This document shows, piece after piece, positions 18,201-26,112 of a stretch of DNA of 64,000 nucleotides. The translations under genes were made by a program, and so were the position numbers. The number at the start of each line of letters is the position of its first letter. The first letter of the stretch is position 1. The notes beneath the pieces were generated by a model. That model saw only the letters and a program-made list of their open reading frames with translations, was not told the origin of the DNA and did not search any database. This stretch comes from Macrocystis pyrifera (taxonomy: Eukaryota > Sar > Phaeophyceae > Laminariales > Laminariaceae): the NCBI GenBank assembly GCA_031763025.1, contig JASSKH010000021.1:3968001-4032000 (forward strand), written 5' to 3'.

Positions 18201-19360
18201 AAACTAACTCATTGAAACTGTCATCCATATGCAAGTCCGCCTCACAGGCGGTTCTTAGTAGGATGCAGCTCACCCTTCATGCGACTCGCCGGACACCTCA
18301 CGGCGCTTCGCGCTTGGTGCAAGCAATGTCTGCCTGGTTGGTGAAAACCCGACGTGCTCCGTCCCGGCATTGTAGGGATGCGAGGGGCTATGGTCATGCG
18401 ACTACGGCCATGCATGAGATCAAGTACATCTCTCCTATCGAGTACCCCCCCCCAAAAGTATTTTTCCCACGCACACTGACATGACGATATTCCACACTGA
18501 CATTGTAGTGAGGCAAGGGTCTATGGATATATTACGGCTGCGGCCAAGCATGACATGAATGCACACCTCTCTTGCCCCTCGACGACAAATAGCTACCCCC
18601 CCCCCCCGTTATATTATATACCTGGTATATATATATATATATATAGCTTGGGTTGGCGTCGGTTGGCGACGACGCTGTAAAACACGCCTCTCACTGCGTG
18701 AGCTAGACAGCCAGGGTACTCTTTATTTTTTCTTTTTTTTGGCGGTTACCACGGCTGGCGGTCAAGTTACATCAGTTTTGTGCGGGGAGAACCTTCACTC
18801 CGCACAAGGGGGATGATCGTAGCACGTAGTGTGTGTATGGTGAGGTACCCACGAGGCAGTTACATAATAACCCTGTTGCTGTCTCTGGAAGTGGTCACAC
18901 CAGAAATTAAATCAATTCATTGATGCTATCATCCATATGCCAGAAAATCCGCCTATAAACCGGTTCTTAGTAGGATGCAGCTCACCCTCCATGCGTCTCA
19001 CCCAACATCTCACGGGGCTTCGCGCTTGGTGCAAGCAATATCTGCCTGGTCGGTGAAAACCCGACGTGCTCCGTCCCGGCATTGTAGGGATGCGAGGGTG
19101 TATGGTCATATGACTACAACCATGCACGATAATGAGTAGACTCCCTCCCCCCCCCATTGAAGGGGTGAAGGTCTATGGTCATACAACTACTGCCAAGCAT
19201 GACATGAGTACCCCCTCCTGCCCCCTTCGCGTTCGACCTCTCCCCGCTCTGTTATTTGTGACGCGGACCACAGCCATGCTCTGGTTCTGATGCAAGCGAT
19301 GATACGTGTGGGGGTAACTGGTATCTGGAGGTGTTCACCGTGGGACTTGCGGAAATCTAA
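8232..19360 (+). CDS. Two-WSC-domain secreted/surface protein gene (6 exons found, 5' end missing)
   Basis: A spliced plus-strand gene rebuilt from exons at about 8232-8308, 8606-8781, 10905-11017, 12734-12923, 14888-15098 and 19274-19360. Junction phases agree throughout (0, 2, 1, 2, 0). The protein has a Pro/Thr-rich linker ([15 protein letters not shown]). It then has a first WSC domain whose cysteines span exons 2-4 ([38 protein letters not shown]) and a second in exons 5-6 ([44 protein letters not shown]). It ends at TAA 19358. WSC domains are putative carbohydrate-binding modules known from fungal wall sensors and algal extracellular proteins, so a cell-wall or matrix role is inferred. 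The first exon and signal peptide were not found. Introns total about 10 kb and are full of repeats. Confidence 0.8.
8440..8535 (-). repeat. C-tailed repeat fragment, reversed, in WSC intron 1
   Basis: A run of G followed by GTACTCGGTAGGAGAGATGTACTCGATATCATGCATGG is the reverse of the tail end of the C-tailed family. It sits inside the 297-bp intron 1 (8309-8605). Confidence 0.55.
8606..8781 (+). CDS. WSC gene exon 2 (Pro/Thr linker, start of WSC1)
   Basis: The acceptor TTTTGTTGCACCGCAG lies at 8590-8605 and the donor CAG|GTGAGG after 8781. The 176 nt give 58 codons plus two bases (phase 2). It codes for a Pro/Thr-rich stretch and then [12 protein letters not shown], whose Cys is the first WSC cysteine. 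The junction with exon 3 makes an Arg codon and continues the domain correctly. Confidence 0.8.
9520..9790. repeat. GATC-rich dispersed minisatellite
   Basis: Contains ATCATCTACAGTAGATCC, the landmark GATCTATCTGTACAGTACAG with CCCAGGAAACA, and a short tandem array of (A)CAGATCRTA units at about 9686-9750. Related segments occur at about 12400-12670, 33310-33630, 40140-40460, 43125-43315, 46555-46805, 47455-47640, 51290-51482 and 58530-58800. Confidence 0.6.
9996..10104. mobile_element. MITE A copy 1
   Basis: A palindromic element of about 109 bp, TATTACGGGGGTCCATAG ... CTATGGACCCCCGTAATA, with the family core (ATATATAGGTTTTTATG). It is flanked by, or includes, TA. Confidence 0.85.
10327..10582 (-). 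mobile_element. MITE family B copy, reversed
   Basis: Starts GAGGCGTTCTACGATA and ends ATCGTAGAAACGCGTC. Internally it has CTCACTTGACCTTAAGGAGC and AAGTATACAAAAACTTC, the reverse of the 6495 copy. Confidence 0.75.
10905..11017 (+). CDS. WSC gene exon 3 (middle of WSC1)
   Basis: The acceptor has a strong pyrimidine tract (TTTTTTCTTTTGATTCCACGGCAAAG); the donor is G|GTGAGA at 11018. The 113 nt enter in phase 2 and leave in phase 1. It codes for [20 protein letters not shown], the typical WSC Cys-x3-Cys and aromatic core. It is cut just before the residues supplied by exon 4. Confidence 0.85.
11050..12390. repeat. TTGGTCGG-type minisatellite in WSC intron 3
   Basis: About 1.3 kb of TTGGT/TCGGT/TTGAT tetramer- and octamer-like sequence. 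It has a higher-order spacing near 90-125 bp marked by CGATCGCATGATGATTGG-like landmarks (around 11179, 11297, 11419, 11518, 11869, 11960, 12064 and 12297). It fills most of the 1,716-bp intron. The long frames in it are low-complexity artefacts. Confidence 0.8.
12400..12670. repeat. GATC-rich dispersed repeat
   Basis: Carries the family landmarks CAACATGAGCTAAATCA, GATCTATCCACCCTGAGATATCTAG and repeated CTGCCCTGAAA near the end of intron 3. More degenerate than other copies. Confidence 0.4.
12734..12923 (+). CDS. WSC gene exon 4 (end of WSC1)
   Basis: The acceptor CCTCTTCTGCGCAG ends at 12733; the donor AA|GTAAGT starts at 12924. The 190 nt enter in phase 1 and leave in phase 2. The product [10 protein letters not shown] ... 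[22 protein letters not shown] completes the eight-cysteine WSC pattern. A charged linker ([14 protein letters not shown]) leads into WSC2. Confidence 0.88.
12985..13280. repeat. Family C repeat, two tandem units (CCGGCACTATT)
   Basis: Two units of about 130 bp share ACTCCGCACACKATTAGTACC, CCAATCCCATCTGTG and CAGGCACTAT, and are bounded by CCGGCACTA-type ends. A related, more rearranged copy is at 52450-52700. Probably a non-autonomous element. Confidence 0.6.
13285..13539 (+). mobile_element. MITE family B copy
   Basis: Runs from GACGCGTTCTACGATAGAGG to CCTCTATCGTAGAACGCCTC, about 255 bp, with the family core. It inserted directly after the CCGGCACTA repeat. Confidence 0.8.
13600..13880 (+). 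repeat. tRNA-like SINE, interrupted by a MITE
   Basis: At about 13605-13675 there is a Pol III-like head. It has an A-box-like TGGTCTGGTGGTTAACCTGG and a B-box-like GGGCTTTTCGAAACCCC. The body continues after the inserted MITE A (13708-13817) with CGTCGGTAGGCACGGTTCGA and GAGTCGACCACGGAAGAA. The same body occurs at 28780-28870 and about 15150-15235. I do not call it a working tRNA. Confidence 0.5.
13708..13817. mobile_element. MITE A copy 2
   Basis: TATTACGGGCGGGACCATAG ... CTATGGCCCCCCGTG, about 110 bp. Inserted within the SINE copy at 13600-13880. Confidence 0.8.
14615..14652. repeat. Poly(C) tract
   Basis: About 35 consecutive C within WSC intron 4, next to MITE A copy 3. Exact length is assembly-sensitive. 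Confidence 0.85.
14670..14777. mobile_element. MITE A copy 3 (degenerate)
   Basis: TATTATAGAGGAACATATTA ... CTATGGTCCCCCGTAA. The left inverted end is diverged. Confidence 0.65.
14888..15098 (+). CDS. WSC gene exon 5 (first part of WSC2)
   Basis: The acceptor CCACAG ends at 14887; the donor GTAAGT starts at 15099. The 211 nt enter in phase 2 and leave in phase 0. The product contains [36 protein letters not shown] and ends ADMCDL. It stops just before the Pro-Cys start of exon 6, which is in the correct phase. Confidence 0.88.
15237..15282. repeat. Poly(G) tract
   Basis: 46 consecutive G directly after a SINE-like segment (GAAAGGTAGAGGGCA). Confidence 0.9.
15313..15424. mobile_element. MITE A copy 4
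   Basis: TGTTACGGGAGACCATAGTA ... TACTATTGTCCCCCCATA. Inserted after CGGATCTGAGTCACGACT, a repeat landmark shared with about 8365, 13965, 29170 and 33845. Confidence 0.75.
15785..15880. mobile_element. MITE A-related copy 5 (diverged)
   Basis: GTAATCAGGACC ... GGTCCTGATTACCATGGGCACCCGCAATAG. It keeps the inverted GGACC/GGTCC core but has lost the left end. Confidence 0.5.
17138..17420 (+). repeat. C-tailed repeat, partial copy
   Basis: Starts near CCTCACAAGCGGTTCTTAG and runs through GTGTTCCGTTCCGGCATTATAG to CATGCATGACACGAGCACACC. Confidence 0.6.
17480..17805 (+). repeat. C-tailed repeat copy
   Basis: Begins at CAAGAGGCAGTTACATAG and ends with CATGCATGAGATCGAGTAC, ATCTCTCCTATCGAGTAG and a run of 14 C. 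A short extra tail unit with its own C-rich end follows to about 17900. Confidence 0.75.
17925..18450 (+). repeat. C-tailed repeat, near full length
   Basis: Starts GGGTTGGGTTGGCGTTGG and contains CTACGTGAGCTAGACAACCAGG, a T-rich stretch with GGCGGTTGCC, GGAAGTGGCTACACCGG and the common 3' part. Ends GAGTACCCCCCCCC. Confidence 0.8.
18640..19160 (+). repeat. C-tailed repeat, near full length
   Basis: The longest clear copy in this cluster. It runs from an (AT)n tract and TTGGGTTGGCGTCGGTTGG to AATGAGTAGACTCCCTCCC followed by a C run. A further tail fragment follows to about 19215. Confidence 0.8.
19274..19360 (+). CDS. WSC gene exon 6 (end of WSC2, stop)
   Basis: The acceptor GACCACAG ends at 19273. 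Phase 0 continues exon 5 with [20 protein letters not shown] and then FTVGLAEI and TAA at 19358-19360. This supplies the last three WSC2 cysteines. The stop may be the true C terminus. A short alternative (splicing out before the stop to an open stretch near 19407-19540) cannot be excluded but lacks a matching donor phase. Confidence 0.8.
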   Translation, partial: PCSGSDASDDTCGGNWYLEVFTVGLAEI

Positions 19361-20009
19361 GTCCAAGCGCTGGTTGATGGAAGTTTTTTCGTTCGGAGAT
19401 TGGCAGAGGCGTCCCCTGGATACGAATCCACCCAGCAACGCTGAATTCCGAGGGGCCTCCTCAATACGGACTTCTCCGCGAAACTTATGGAAACCCCGAC
19501 AGGCACTACTGCTGCAGTTGCTGACGAGGACGAGGGTTATGGTGCTGGTAGTGGCGACGTTGATTGTGATTATGATGACGGTGATGATGATACCGGATGG
19601 GTCGGCTGTCCACCCCGCGTTGGCGAAAGAAGAGAATAATTCCCGAAAGATGTCAGAGGGTGGCGGGGAGGTAGCCGGACCGTTTTCCCCTTTGGTCTAT
19701 TGGCAATGGATGGTTATTGAGAGCGTGGTGGAAGTGCGTCGCCCTAATGGCTTTTGCTTCAATTAGAGAGAGAGCAGCGTAAAGCTGGGATAAAACGGGG
19801 GTAGTGGTGGTAGTACCGCGGGGATCAACTATCCTCCGATAGTGAAACGGGAAATCCTCAGGAGATAAATAGAGGGCGGAGGGGAGGATACCGGGCTGTT
19901 TCCCATTGATCGTTTTGTTACGGACGAGTACGTGGAAATGCTGGACTTTGAGGTCCACGCATACATAGGTAGTTGATGTTCAGCCAGTGCACCGCGCACG
20001 AGTTTGAGC
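19361..20009. other. 3' flank of the WSC gene
   Basis: Nothing recognised. There is a GA-rich stretch with GGAGGTAGCCGGACCG, and partial direct similarity between about 19665-19700 and 19880-19905. It may hold the WSC 3' UTR; no clear polyadenylation signal was placed. Confidence 0.3.
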
Positions 20010-20618
20010 TTACGAGTGTCGTGCTTGGGGCATGCAGATAACCGCAACATGTGGCGAGACTACGAGTGAGTGCAGATGTTCCCCTTCGCGCTGTATTCGT
20101 CGTGTGATGCGTTCCGCCTGCCTCGATCGGGACGTTGTCAACATTCGCGGGGTAGCTGGCATGCCGCCGCGCGTAGCAGGGAGAGTGTTCCCGCAGGACG
20201 GACTGTCGGCCAGTACAGCAAGCCGTGGGGTGCATCCACTCGCAGCGCGCGCGTCGTTCCCTAGATGGCCAGGTACAATGGCGACGCCCCCCACCCTTGC
20301 CACCCGTCTGGTCTGCTCTTTGCATGAGGAACAAAAACTACACGAAACAAAACCGGCCGTCATCGGTGAGTTCTCCCGGTCCGAGTCGATACCCAACTCG
20401 TCCAACCTGCGTGATACGTCGGCCGCGCGTTTCCTACGTTCCTGACTAACAATAAAACTTTTAGGACCGCAGTCTCGTTTTGGGTGCAACGTACTTAGAA
20501 CCAGAGTGGTACGTCCCCCAAACGGGTCTGCAGTGCTAAAACGGTGAAGGACTATACTGGCCGGTACTCTCCTGGATGCTACCAGGATCTGCAGGACGAT
20601 ATCCTCGCGTCTTGTCAA
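20010..20618 (-). CDS. Hypothetical 202-codon open frame
   Basis: An uninterrupted minus-strand frame between the WSC gene and the Copia element. A splice-like segment inside it starts after TTATTGTTAGTCAG (about 20444) and codes for ERRKRAADVSRRLDELGIDS, which looks helical and charged. No family is recognised, and plus-strand frames overlap it. It could be a real exon of an unknown gene or chance. Confidence 0.25.
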   Translation of the reverse strand: MTRREDIVLQILVASRRVPASIVLHRFSTADPFGGRTTLVLSTLHPKRDCGPKSFIVSQERRKRAADVSRRLDELGIDSDRENSPMTAGFVSCSFCSSCKEQTRRVARVGGVAIVPGHLGNDARAASGCTPRLAVLADSPSCGNTLPATRGGMPATPRMLTTSRSRQAERITRRIQREGEHLHSLVVSPHVAVICMPQARHS

Positions 20619-20661
20619 ATGACCTCTTGGACGAACATTCGATACATACCCACCAAGGTAG

Positions 20662-20770
20662 TATTACGGGGGACCATAGTAACTAGGACCAAATATTGTT
20701 GGTAAAAATGGGAAAATATATAGGTTTTTGTGTGAACTGTAGGTCCTATTTACTATGGTCCCCCGTAAAT
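20662..20770. mobile_element. MITE A copy 6
   Basis: TATTACGGGGGACCATAGTA ... TACTATGGTCCCCCGTAA, about 108 bp, with intact ends. It sits about 80 bp from the Copia LTR. Confidence 0.9.
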
Positions 20771-20847
20771 AGTGCACCATTTTTTTTTCTAAGGATTCTT
20801 GGTTGAAGAGTTCTACACCACAGTAACTGCTGTAAAAATAAAATTCA

Positions 20848-21118
20848 TGTTGATTGATCCCTAAAGGTATAGGCGCAGCTGGCACGGGAACGCGTGGTTG
20901 ACTCCAGACAGTAACACGGAACTCCTCTGATATTATATCCGAGCTGTCGAGTGACAGCATATGCATCGTATGCAGGTTATTATCCAACAGGTTGCGGGAA
21001 TAAACCTCCCGGTTATCCCCCCGAATATCCGTCTAAATATCCCTCTCCTATAATCCCATATCAATATATGGAACTCCCTAATGTTAGATGTAACGTCTCC
21101 GTCGTGTTTCTGAGCACA
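20848..21118 (-). repeat. 3' LTR of the Copia element (left)
   Basis: Plus-strand ends are TGTTGATTGATCCC and TTTCTGAGCACA (TG...CA). It keeps a 34-nt segment around 21040-21080 that the other LTR lacks. On the minus strand a GGGGGGATATTAAT polypurine tract (21119-21132) precedes it. Confidence 0.85.
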
Positions 21119-21789
21119 ATTAATATCCCCCCTGCTCATTATACACGACCATACTTCAATATCCCCCCAGCTCTGTACACTACAATGTACGAACATCTCA
21201 ATTTTATAACCAACTCATACGAAATTCAGAAACATAATTTTTCAAGAACCAAAAATCAAACTCTCAATTACCAAAATACTTTCCAAACCCTCCAACTCAG
21301 AAAATATTTACTCTGATGGACCGCACACGCCCCTAGGCGCTCCATAGTCTCTCTTCAACCTTATCGAAAACCTCTCCCTCTATTTCGTGAGGAATTAATG
21401 CAAATCATATAAGATATCACAGTAGTCATACTTCATCAAAATAAAAATTAAGCCAAGAAAATAAATGCCAGAGATCGCAAGGAACCCCGTTCCTCCGGAC
21501 AAGAGTCTTCCCTTGTCCCCTACTCCCGCCATAGATACACAGATGATCGCGACGGTAATGCGAGATAGCATACATTCCTTCACTCGAAATTTATTTGACG
21601 TTGAAATTACTCGAAAACACCAAAAACTCTCGAAATCCATCACCAGGAACAAAATGGTATCATCCTCAGAATTAGCCAGGGGGGGGAAAACGGCTACATC
21701 TTCGGATTTATACGTAGTTTAGACAAATCCTTCGCCCTAAAATAACATAAAACCTTCTACCTCGGAAAAACCGCGTCAAATATTCATCA

Positions 21790-22148
21790 GAATATCCCGA
21801 TGGTAGCGAAACACCGTGTTGTTGAGCGGCTTTGTCAAGAAGCCTGCATGCTGTTCCTCAGACTCTACATGGGTAATATCAAACTTCCCCCTTAAAAATA
21901 AGCTGGCGCAAAAAGTGGTGTCGTACGTCGATGTGCTTCGAATTCGACGTGCACACTGGATTTTGTGCCAGGTGCCTTGCCCCCTCGTTATCCTCGAAAA
22001 CCGTAATGTATCTCTCCTCAAACCCGGGAAAAATAAAACTCCATACATAGCGCATGAACACTGCCTCCTTGCTGTTAATAGTGTCTGCCAGTGCTACATA
22101 TTCGGCCAAAGTGGTTGAGAGTGTGACGAATTTCTTCGTCCTAGAAAA
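21790..22148 (-). pseudogene. Copia RNase H, broken
   Basis: The minus strand reads MAEYVALADTINSKEAVF, then FEDNEGARHLAQNP and SKHIDVRHHFLRQL, and after a frame change HVESEEQHAGFLTKPL. These are the typical Copia RNase H end motifs. At least one frameshift near 21890 separates the pieces. Confidence 0.75.
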
Positions 22149-23534
22149 CTAGCACACACACGCCCCAGCACACAGAATAGCCCCACCGGAAACTGACCTC
22201 CTGTCAGTGGCTTTGTTGGCATGGTCTGCATCTGCAAACGCTACCAGCTCAAGCCCGCTACCCTTCTGGAACGTAATGCCGAAATCACTCGTAGAAAATA
22301 CAAACTCTAAAATACCGACTGCTGTCCTCCAGTGTACTTCCCTCGGCCTATTCGTGTACCTCGCTATCGCCCTCACCGCGTTCGCAATATCCGGTCGTGT
22401 TTGGTTCGCAAGCCACATCAAGCACCCCACCAACTCGCGGAAAAACCAATTACCCACGGGTTCATTCTCATCAAACTCCTCGAGCTTCGCACCGGTGGAA
22501 AGCGGGTTATTCCTCCCAGAACTAACACTAAACCTCGCCGCGGTATTTTCAGCGAACACCTGCTGCGAAATCGTCAAAGTACCAGCATCCCAATCCCTCG
22601 AAAAACAACAACCAGCATACCACCGCAACTCGCCCAGATTGTTGATCGGAACAAAGTTGTTCAGGTCGTCACAGAACTGATCGCATCTAGCCTTGAGTCC
22701 TACAGCAAAAATATCATCCACGTGAACTACCGTTACAATGGAGACAGAGCCCGACTCGACCAACCTCATGACACACGCGTCAGCGGGGCTCTGCTCAAAT
22801 CCTAGACTCTTCATGTGAGTGAGAAGGTGGTTGTGCCACGACCTCGACGCTTGCTTCAAGCCGTAGAGACTGCGATTCAACCTGACCACCTTACCAGACA
22901 TTTCGCCGCAGCCAGGGGGTAGTCGCATGAACACATCCTCATCCAAACTCGACTGCACGAACGCCTGCTCAGCATCAAAATGACACAAATCCAAACCCAA
23001 CTCGCACGCAATAGCACCCAACAAACGGAAACAAGACGCTGCAGGCGTCGGAGCAAAAGTCTCGAAGAAATCAATACCCTCACGCTGGTTGAAACCTCGT
23101 GCCACCAGCCTTGCTTTCGCCCGCAACACATTACCATGCTCGTTGGACTTCCAGGCGAACACTCACTTCGCCGAGATGACGTTGAGCCCCTCTAGTTGCT
23201 ACGTCGCTCCAAACGTCTCCGCGTTCGCCAGCCCATGGTATATCTTGTCCATCGCCTGCCTCCAGATGGTCGAATACTCGTCCGCAAACACTTCAGCATA
23301 CGAGTTCGGCGTCGAAAGCTCGCTCGCCGGGCGTGTGGGAAGGGGAGGGTTCTCGCGCGGTGGGGCTTGGTGGAAAAATACAAGGCCTATACCTTCCCGC
23401 GCTGCCATCAACGGTAGCAGCCCATGCCCCATAGCCTCGAGGTTCCGCGCAGTCTCCCCTCTTGTCCGCCCTCTCAGCACATCTCCATCTTCCGGGTGTC
23501 GCCTAGCTTCCCCCCTGGCCCGATCACCCTGCAC
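22149..23534 (-). pseudogene. Copia reverse transcriptase
   Basis: The N-terminal piece (23534-23199) ends with SYAEVFADEYSTIWRQAMDK. After a frame change near 23190 the main block (23162-22149) carries LVARGFNQREGIDFFETFAP, FDAEQAFVQSSLDEDVFM, SLYGLKQASRSWH and the catalytic VVHVDDIF, then the RNase H start with FADADHA. The motifs look intact, but the frame is not continuous with integrase. Confidence 0.82.
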
Positions 23535-23559
23535 ACCGCCACCACCCTCCTGGTGTCAT

Positions 23560-24010
23560 GCGGTCTCCCCCCTAGTCCGCCCTCTCTGCACAGCGCCACC
23601 GCTCTCCTGGTGTCGTGCAGTCTCCCCCCTTGTCCGCCCCCTCAGCATATCGCCATCCTCCGGGTCCGGAATATAAGAACCCAGTGCCCGGGCAGCACGC
23701 TGCGAAAGCTGTGGCTGCGGTGACTGCTGCTGCGGCGACGGCGATGATAACGGCGGTGACGGCGGCGACGGCGGCGGCGGCGGCGGCGACGGTGGCGACG
23801 GTGGCGGCGATGACGGTTGCTGTAGCGGCGGCGGTGACGATGACCGCGGCAGCGACGGCGACGGTGAAGGCGGTGGCGACGGCGGCGGCGACGGCGGTAG
23901 CGGCGGTGATGACAGCGGTTGCGACGACAGCAGTGGAGATGGGGACGGTTGCTCGGGCTATACGTCGGGGCCCCTCAAAGGCTCCGGCGCACCCGGCGGC
24001 GGTGGCGGTG
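23560..24010. repeat. GGC/GAC trinucleotide expansion in the Copia spacer
   Basis: A run rich in GCGGCGACGG units (about 23710-23940), plus a 60-70 bp tandem repeat with CTCCTGGTGTCRTGC and CCCCTNGTCCGCCC (23450-23660), sits between integrase and RT coding. It codes for Ala/Thr/Val repeats in some frames. It grew inside a decaying element. Confidence 0.7.
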
Positions 24011-25218
24011 GCGACTGCAACGGTGGGAAGCTCTCCTCCTCCGAAGGCAGTAACCCCACAAACGGTTTCCTCGGGTGTTCCCAAGTGACGTCACGGGAGA
24101 ACGACCTTCGGCCAGACACCAGCAGGATCTTGCTGCAGTCAGCTTCGTGGTGGTTGCCGCCGTTGAGGTAGAAACAAGCCTCCGCCTTCGGCTCGGTCTT
24201 CAGGGCCCTCCTGACGTGGTGGAAGCCCGGCTTCAGAAACGGGAGCAACCGCGCAAACGGTGGTCTCCCGTAGAATTTACGGTACGGCGAGTGCATTTCC
24301 GGCTTGTCTCTTACCCTTCGCTGTCATGTTGATCACATCGCTCTCGGACACGCATGACTCAGCCCAGAGGGGCTGCGTGGCCGGCATCCTTGCATCGCCG
24401 AACAGGCGGGTGGCCTCCAGGCGGGACGCCATTGCAAGCTCCAGCGCCATGGCGATCCGTCGCTCGACCACCCCGTCATGCTTCGGAGAATCGACGGGCG
24501 TGTGCTCGCGGCGGATGCCGTGATGGTTGAGCAACTCCACGAACTTCGCCTTGGTGAACTCGGTGCCGTTGTCCGAGCGAAGGCACTCCACGATGGACGG
24601 CACACCCTTCGCGTTGATGTCGGCCAGGAAACCAGCGAAGACCTTCGGGACGTCGGACTTCCGCTTCAAGAAATACGGCCACCCTAGTCGCGAGTAGTCG
24701 TCGACGATCATCATCAAGTACTGCGCACCGCCAGCAGACGTAGGCTGTTGACCCGACAGATCCACGAACAGACGCTCCAGAGGCCTGGTAGAACGGCACT
24801 CGGTCGTCCACGGCACCGCCATCCTCCTCCCTTTCGCCTCAGAACACCCAGCACACGAAACCAACTCCCCAAAAACCTTATTGCCCATCTGGCGTGCCGT
24901 CTCACGGAGAGTGTCAGCATGGGAGTGGGCAAGGGCAACGTGAAAGTCGTTAATATCAATCCTCCTCATTTTTCCAGGAGCCAAAACAGCGGCAGCAATC
25001 GGGGTCTCTACAATCCGCGTGGCGTCTACGTTTGAACCCACGTCCCCACGCACGAAGGACAATTGCCCATTTAACGTGTGAGCTCCCTGAGCATCATCAA
25101 GTGTCGCCGGGCATTTCAACATTACTGCATGAAGCGAAAATAAGTTAAAGCGAACACCGGGTACGTATGCTGCGTCCATCAGCCTAACTTGAACGTCACC
25201 CTGAGAGCTGTACATCAC
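24010..25218 (-). pseudogene. Copia GAG-pre-integrase and integrase
   Basis: Minus strand from 25218 codes for a GAG-pre-integrase region (FHVALAHSHADTL ... VSCAGCSEAKGRR, a zinc-site remnant) and an rve core with LFVDLSGQ, MMIVDDYSRLGW, RSDNGTEFTKAKF and HDGVVERRIAMALE, the DDE residues. A frame change near 24290 leads into a C-terminal region (SPYRKFYGRPPFARLLPF). Confidence 0.82.
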
Positions 25219-25329
25219 AATTGGAATCTGGCCGAAGTACTCTATCTTAGTGGCCTCATGTCACCGACCACCAAACTGCTCTTACCAGGGGGAGGGGGAG
25301 TACAGTCTACCATACCAAAAGGGTTACCA

Positions 25330-25830
25330 GTCACATGAAAGGTTGCTCCCGAATCCGCTACCCACTCTTCTCTCCCATTAACCCAAAACAAATCATCAGT
25401 CGCTTTGCCTTGGTGCGCAAACTACGCGGTGAGGAGGTGCGGATCGGATTGTAGGCGTAGGGTTGCCGTTGTTCGCTGGGCCAGGGGAGGAGGAAGTGGT
25501 CAAGGAGGGTTGTTGTGGCGGGGAAGCTCCGGATGAGGTATACCCACCACTGCCGTAGGGCGTCTCGTGCAGACAGCCATCTCCGCAGTATATCTGTTGT
25601 GGGCGGGTTGAGGAGCAACGGCACCCGGGATAGCGACGTTCATTTGCGCGGGAGCTACCTGGCATTCCGCGACGTGGTGGCCCGATCTGCCGCACCGGAA
25701 GCAGGGCTCCTTGCGCCTCCATGGCGTGTTGTTCGGTGGGAGACCCCAGCCTGCCGGAGTCGCTACGGGCGGCGGGGGCATCGGCGGCAACGTCCCTGGT
25801 GGTGAGTCGGTAGGTACCCAACCCATGGGG
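25330..25830 (-). pseudogene. Copia CCHC knuckle and protease remnant
   Basis: Minus strand 25826-25500 includes CFRCGRSGHHVAEC, a CX2CX4HX4C knuckle. Near 25370-25335 the minus strand reads VADSGATFHVTGNPF, the Copia protease active site. The two are in different frames, with stops around 25260-25280. Confidence 0.75.
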
Positions 25831-25921
25831 AGGACTACTCCACCCGTACCGAAGGGGTCTGGGCCTGAGTCATCCCAACGCTACCTGCAGACGACGGCAT
25901 TCCAACGCCATTTGGGGCTGG

Positions 25922-26080
25922 TTATCCCCACCGACGAAGCTCCTGCCCGGTTGCCACGTTGCTAATGGGGACGGTGCTGTTGCTGCTGTTGTTCGGGCTG
26001 CTGCTGCTGCCGTTGATGCTGCTGCTGCTGCTGGGGCTGGTGCTGCTGATACTGCTGCTGCTACTGATACTGTCGCTGGA

Positions 26081-26112
<32 letters not shown>

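Larger units (their letters stand above)
15099..19273 (+). other. WSC intron 5, repeat-filled
   Basis: A 4.2-kb intron. Contents: a 46-nt G run (15237-15282), MITE A copies 4 and 5, C-tailed repeat copies (17138-17420, 17480-17805, 17925-18450, 18640-19160) and about 900 bp with no recognised repeat (16250-17130). A possible orphan open exon follows TTTCTCTGCAG at about 16044 ([14 protein letters not shown]), but its phase does not fit the WSC gene. Confidence 0.55.
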
